Shown in pieces: positions 61,251 to 64,000 of a stretch of DNA of 64,000 nt (position 1 is the stretch's first letter; every line of letters begins with the position of its first letter). A model generated the notes under the pieces. The model was not told where the DNA came from. It ran no database searches and saw nothing but the letters and a program-made list of their open reading frames with translations. The translations under genes were made by a program, and so were the position numbers. Where the stretch lies: the NCBI RefSeq assembly GCF_001423945.1, contig NZ_LMPU01000001.1, forward strand, positions 1,175,971 through 1,239,970, in the 5' to 3' direction. Origin of the DNA: Pedobacter sp. Leaf194 (GTDB lineage: Bacteria; Bacteroidota; Bacteroidia; Sphingobacteriales; Sphingobacteriaceae).

Positions 61251-61934
61251 TTAGTTGTTTGCGGCAAAAACTACAAAATTGTAATGCTGGTAATAGCAGT
61301 TGGCGTTCTTCAATCCGGCGCTTTCCAGCCACTCTAATTGTGCTTTTAGCGGCGCCATAATGTCTACCTTAATTCGTTCAAAAGCGCTTTGTTTCTCTTC
61401 TTCCGTTAAATTAGGGTTCTGTTGTACATGATTCTTCCAGTTTTCGGTATATATCTTTTCCGCTAAATCTGTTTCGCCTAATACCTGGTCGGCGTTAATG
61501 AACCAGCCACCCGGACTTAAAGCTTTTGCGATTTTTTCAAAAAGCTGGCGCTTTAACTCGTTGGGTAGATGATGAATAGCCAAGCCTGAAACCACTAAAT
61601 CATACTGATTTTCGGGTAAATCGACTGTTGCAAAATCTGCGTTTAAAAAGCTAATGTTTTCTTTTCCATCGAAACGCTCTTCGGCTTTTTTAAGCATTGC
61701 TTCAGAGATATCAATCAGCGTTATTTTTGCTTGCGGATATTTTTCGTGGAAGAATGCGCTCATCAATCCGGTTCCGGCACCAACATCTAAAATGTTTTTA
61801 ACCGTTCCAACTTCTTCAGATAAACTTAAGGCGATGCCATAGAAATCATCAAAACAGGGAATTAGAAACCGCCTCTGCCTGTCGTATTTTTCAGAAACCG
61901 CATTAAACTGGTTTTGTATTTGTAATGTTTCCAT
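61251..61934 (-). CDS. Class I SAM-dependent methyltransferase in the leu operon
   Basis: A 227-residue methyltransferase. SAM motif I is ILDVGAGTGLMSAFF (48-62); the acidic end of strand 2 is KITLIDISEAMLKKAEERF; motif II-like FLNADFATVDLP and the motif IV region YDLVVSGLAIHHLPNELK follow. It looks like small-molecule methyltransferases of the UbiE/Methyltransf_25 type, probably acting on a metabolite; the acceptor is unknown. It starts 7 bp after the ABM-family gene, so the two are likely translated together, and leuD follows after 60 bp. Confidence 0.82.
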   Translation of the reverse strand: METLQIQNQFNAVSEKYDRQRRFLIPCFDDFYGIALSLSEEVGTVKNILDVGAGTGLMSAFFHEKYPQAKITLIDISEAMLKKAEERFDGKENISFLNADFATVDLPENQYDLVVSGLAIHHLPNELKRQLFEKIAKALSPGGWFINADQVLGETDLAEKIYTENWKNHVQQNPNLTEEEKQSAFERIKVDIMAPLKAQLEWLESAGLKNANCYYQHYNFVVFAANN

Positions 61935-61941
61935 CTCTAAT

Positions 61942-62229
61942 TTAAACTGCTACATAATGTTCAACGGTTGGAAAAGGATCATAAAAATGATGCAACAATC
62001 TTTTCCAGTCCTGGTATTCTGAAGAACCTCTAAAGCCTCCGGTATGCGCCTCCAATGTTTCCCAGTTTACCAGCAAAATGTACTTATCCGAATCTTCTAA
62101 ACACTTTTTAAGTTGATGTGAGAGGTAACCTTCCATCGCTGAGATAATTTTCTGAGCCTCTGCAAAGGCCATTTCAAATTCGGCAGTAAGGCCGGCTTTT
62201 ACATTTAATATCGCAACTTCTAATATCAT
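61942..62229 (-). CDS. ABM-superfamily (antibiotic biosynthesis monooxygenase-like) protein
   Basis: A 95-residue dimeric alpha-beta barrel protein: ILEVAILNVKAGLTAEFEMAFAEAQKIISAMEGYLSHQLKKCLEDSDKYILLVNWETLEAH, and an aromatic-rich end with FYDPFPTVEHY. ABM proteins range from quinone-forming monooxygenases to haem-degrading IsdG-type enzymes and non-catalytic binders; nothing here decides between them (no clear IsdG Asn/His pair). It lies 54 bp after leuC and 7 bp before the methyltransferase gene, an accessory pair inside a leucine operon. Confidence 0.8.
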   Translation of the reverse strand: MILEVAILNVKAGLTAEFEMAFAEAQKIISAMEGYLSHQLKKCLEDSDKYILLVNWETLEAHTGGFRGSSEYQDWKRLLHHFYDPFPTVEHYVAV

Positions 62230-62283
62230 CTTTCTTAATTTTTGTGTTTAGCAACAACCGGCCGTTTTAACTATTTTTTGCTG

Positions 62284-63690
62284 TTAGCCTTCAACTAAAA
62301 ATTCTCTTACATCAGTAATTACGCCTGTAACTGCGGCCGCTGCTGCAGTTAAGGGACTGGCTAATAATGTTCTTGCGTTTTGTCCTTGCCGCCCTTCAAA
62401 ATTTCTGTTTGAAGTTGAAACGCAGTATTTCCCTGCCGGAATTTTATCTTCGTTCATTCCCAAACAGGCACTGCAACCTGGTTCGCGGAGTTGGAAACCA
62501 GCGGCTTCAAAAATTTTATCCAAACCTTCGTTTTTAGCTTGCTGTTCTACTTGTTTAGAACCAGGAACAATCCAAACGGTTACGTTATCCGCCTTGCGTT
62601 TATCTTTAACAAACTCTGCAACTTCACGTAAATCTTCAATGCGTGAGTTTGTACAACTTCCAATAAAAACATAATCTACCGGTTTGCCTATCAAAGCTGC
62701 GTCGTCATCAAAGCCCATGTAATCCAGTGCTTTTTGATATGAAAGCTTTTCTTTTTCTGGTTGTGATTGAGTTGCCGGAATAATTTCACGAATGCCCATC
62801 CCCATTCCAGGATTGGTACCGTAGGTTATCATCGGAGCGATATCAGCCGCATCAAAAGTTAAAATGCTATCGAATTTCGCGTCAGCATCGCTGTATAATG
62901 TTTTCCAGTAAGCAAGCGCTTTATCCCATTCCGCTCCGGCCGGGGCAAATTCTCTACCCTTTATATAATCGAAAGTGGTTTGGTCCGGCGCAATTAATCC
63001 GCCTCTGGCACCCATTTCAATGCTCATGTTGCAAATTGTCATTCTCGCTTCCATGCTTAAAGCTTCAATAGCCGAACCTGCATATTCGATAAAAAATCCG
63101 GTTCCACCGGCAGCAGAAATCTGAGCAATAATGTAAAGGATAATATCTTTTGCGCCCACACCTTTTCCAAGCTGCCCGTTTACTTCAATTTTCATCGTTT
63201 TAGGTTTCGATTGCAACAAACATTGCGTTGCAAAAACCTGTTCTACCTGCGATGTTCCTATCCCGAAAGCAATTGCTCCGAAAGCGCCATGGGTAGATGT
63301 GTGACTGTCACCACAAACCATTGTTTTGCCAGGTAGGGTAATGCCCAGTTCTGGTCCGATAACATGAACAATCCCCTGGAAAGGATGGCCAAGGCCATAA
63401 AGTTCAATCCCAAATTCTGCGCAATTTCTTGTCAGCATATCTACCTGATAGCGGGAAAGCTCCTCTTTAATAGGTTGTAGCTGGTTTAAAGTTGGCACGT
63501 TATGGTCTGCCGTAGCCACCGTTTGTTTCGGTCTAAAAACCGGTAATCCTCTTTTGCGCAAACCATCAAACGCCTGCGGAGAGGTTACCTCGTGTATTAA
63601 GTGTGTATCAATGTATAAAATATCAGGAAATCCTTCTTCACTTTTTACAACGTGTGCGTCCCAAATTTTCTCTACTAATGTTTTTGACAT
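62284..63690 (-). CDS. leuC: 3-isopropylmalate dehydratase large subunit
   Basis: Aconitase-type 4Fe-4S enzyme, the large subunit of isopropylmalate isomerase. The 468 residues include [62 protein letters not shown], and the cluster cysteines in [13 protein letters not shown] and [15 protein letters not shown], with a final RNFEGRQGQ. The start at 63690 is chosen (MSKTLVEK); an adjacent ATG at 63693 and one further up are also in frame. It is the second gene of the visible branched-chain cluster, after ilvC. Confidence 0.95.
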   Translation of the reverse strand: MSKTLVEKIWDAHVVKSEEGFPDILYIDTHLIHEVTSPQAFDGLRKRGLPVFRPKQTVATADHNVPTLNQLQPIKEELSRYQVDMLTRNCAEFGIELYGLGHPFQGIVHVIGPELGITLPGKTMVCGDSHTSTHGAFGAIAFGIGTSQVEQVFATQCLLQSKPKTMKIEVNGQLGKGVGAKDIILYIIAQISAAGGTGFFIEYAGSAIEALSMEARMTICNMSIEMGARGGLIAPDQTTFDYIKGREFAPAGAEWDKALAYWKTLYSDADAKFDSILTFDAADIAPMITYGTNPGMGMGIREIIPATQSQPEKEKLSYQKALDYMGFDDDAALIGKPVDYVFIGSCTNSRIEDLREVAEFVKDKRKADNVTVWIVPGSKQVEQQAKNEGLDKIFEAAGFQLREPGCSACLGMNEDKIPAGKYCVSTSNRNFEGRQGQNARTLLASPLTAAAAAVTGVITDVREFLVEG

Positions 63691-63716
63691 CATATGTGTT
63701 ATTAGCCCCACCTCAA

Positions 63717-63734
63717 CCCTCCCGGGTAGGAGGG
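63717..63734. repeat. GC-rich hairpin between ilvC and leuC
   Basis: CCCTCC (63717-63722), six-nt loop CGGGTA, GGAGGG (63729-63734). It lies in the 124-bp spacer before leuC, 27 nt ahead of its start, and may be a short repeat remnant or a 3'-end stabiliser for ilvC. Confidence 0.45.
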
Positions 63735-63814
63735 AGTAGCAAGTGTGTTAATAAATTGCTCACCTTTTTAAAGGCATATACTCTTTTTATCAGCGGAAAC
63801 GCTGGTTTCTCTTT

Positions 63815-64000
63815 TTAAGCAGTTTTAATTGCCTTCATTGCCGTCATTGCCTTACGCAGTGTGGCGCCAATTTGTTCTACTTCATGTGAGCGAATTGCTT
63901 CGTTAACATCGATAAGCTTTCTGTTATCTACTGCGCCATCTTTACCTTCGTTAAAGTTTTTACCAACCAAATCTGTATCTACTTTCGTCATGAAATCTGC
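63815..64000 (-). CDS. ilvC: Ketol-acid reductoisomerase, C-terminal end (cut by window edge)
   Basis: Only the last 61 codons are in the window: ADFMTKVDTDLVGKNF at the edge, then GAVDNRKLIDVNEAIRSHEV and EQIGATLRKAMTAM, ending KTA and TAA. This fits the C-terminal helical domain of IlvC (ending in the ...NEAIRxHxVExIGxxLR pattern), the NADPH enzyme that makes dihydroxy acids for valine, leucine and isoleucine. Position upstream of leuC in a branched-chain cluster supports it. Identification from a short fragment plus context; the coding frame is certain. Confidence 0.8.
   Translation of the reverse strand, partial: ADFMTKVDTDLVGKNFNEGKDGAVDNRKLIDVNEAIRSHEVEQIGATLRKAMTAMKAIKTA

Noticed and set aside
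1..64000. CRISPR arrays, tRNA or rRNA genes, insertion sequences, integrases or prophage genes
   Set aside because: Looked for on both strands; no regular repeat-spacer array, no cloverleaf with a T-loop, and no transposase or phage protein was recognised. Biosynthetic and housekeeping genes fill the window.

Overview
The window looks like a chromosome segment of a Sphingobacteriaceae bacterium (Pedobacter or a close relative, phylum Bacteroidota). The evidence is the gene content (GLPGLI-type secreted protein, short LeuA, long IspG with an insert, HemC-HemD fusion, DUF4230 protein), AT-rich intergenic DNA, several TAnnTTTG promoter -7 boxes, and starts that mostly lack a Shine-Dalgarno. This is inference from features, not a database match. 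No tRNA, rRNA, CRISPR array, prophage or complete insertion sequence is visible.

Layout. 1-4.7 kb (minus): topoisomerase IV subunit A (C-terminus cut by the window edge), a secreted GLPGLI + PNGase F-like protein, cytidine deaminase. 4.8-13.2 kb (plus): TamB, an Omp85/TamA-like protein with a lipobox, and a YihY-type membrane protein. 13.2-17.3 kb (minus): hybrid histidine kinase and topoisomerase IV subunit B. 17.7-22.3 kb (plus): amino-acid permease, GPH/MFS sugar transporter, DEAD-box helicase. 22.6-24.6 kb: a TPP riboswitch controlling a PnuC-type (PnuT-like) transporter and an acyl-CoA-dehydrogenase-fold protein. 24.6-30.0 kb (minus): a frameshifted secreted protein, a thioredoxin-fold/TPR protein, an unassigned lipoprotein, an rRNA-type methyltransferase and an MlaE/MlaF pair. 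30.2-36.7 kb (plus): SDR, PspC and LiaF-like stress proteins, RDD protein, IspG, MscS channel. 36.8-38.4 kb: hydrolase, small charged protein, DoxX.

38.4-48.5 kb is a haem biosynthesis locus: hemA, a hemC-hemD fusion, hemB, hemL, then a two-component system with a small membrane protein, then hemE and hemJ. Together these cover glutamyl-tRNA to coproporphyrinogen III plus the HemJ-type protoporphyrinogen oxidation step. The coproporphyrinogen oxidase and ferrochelatase are not in the window. 48.7-54.7 kb holds a barrel-like protein, an ECF sigma / putative anti-sigma / outer-membrane protein set, an orphan ABC ATPase, a small lipoprotein and a DUF4230 protein. 54.8-64 kb (minus) is a branched-chain amino-acid cluster: ilvC (partial), leuC, ABM-family protein, methyltransferase, leuD, tandem ABC ATPase, leuB, leuA, ilvA, with a cupin gene last.

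The most unexpected structure lies between genes. A palindromic element of about 110-145 bp occurs five times. Tracts of degenerate 7-bp repeats run right up to several start codons (hemB, hemL, an ABC gene), and one such tract lies inside the ispG reading frame. The same 10-mer, ACTTGATACT, stands exactly 6 nt before the ATG of hemB, leuD and ilvA. I did not find a clear new multi-gene system. The best candidates for new biology are these repeats, the PNGase F fusion, the accessory genes inside the leu operon and the two-component system inside the haem locus.
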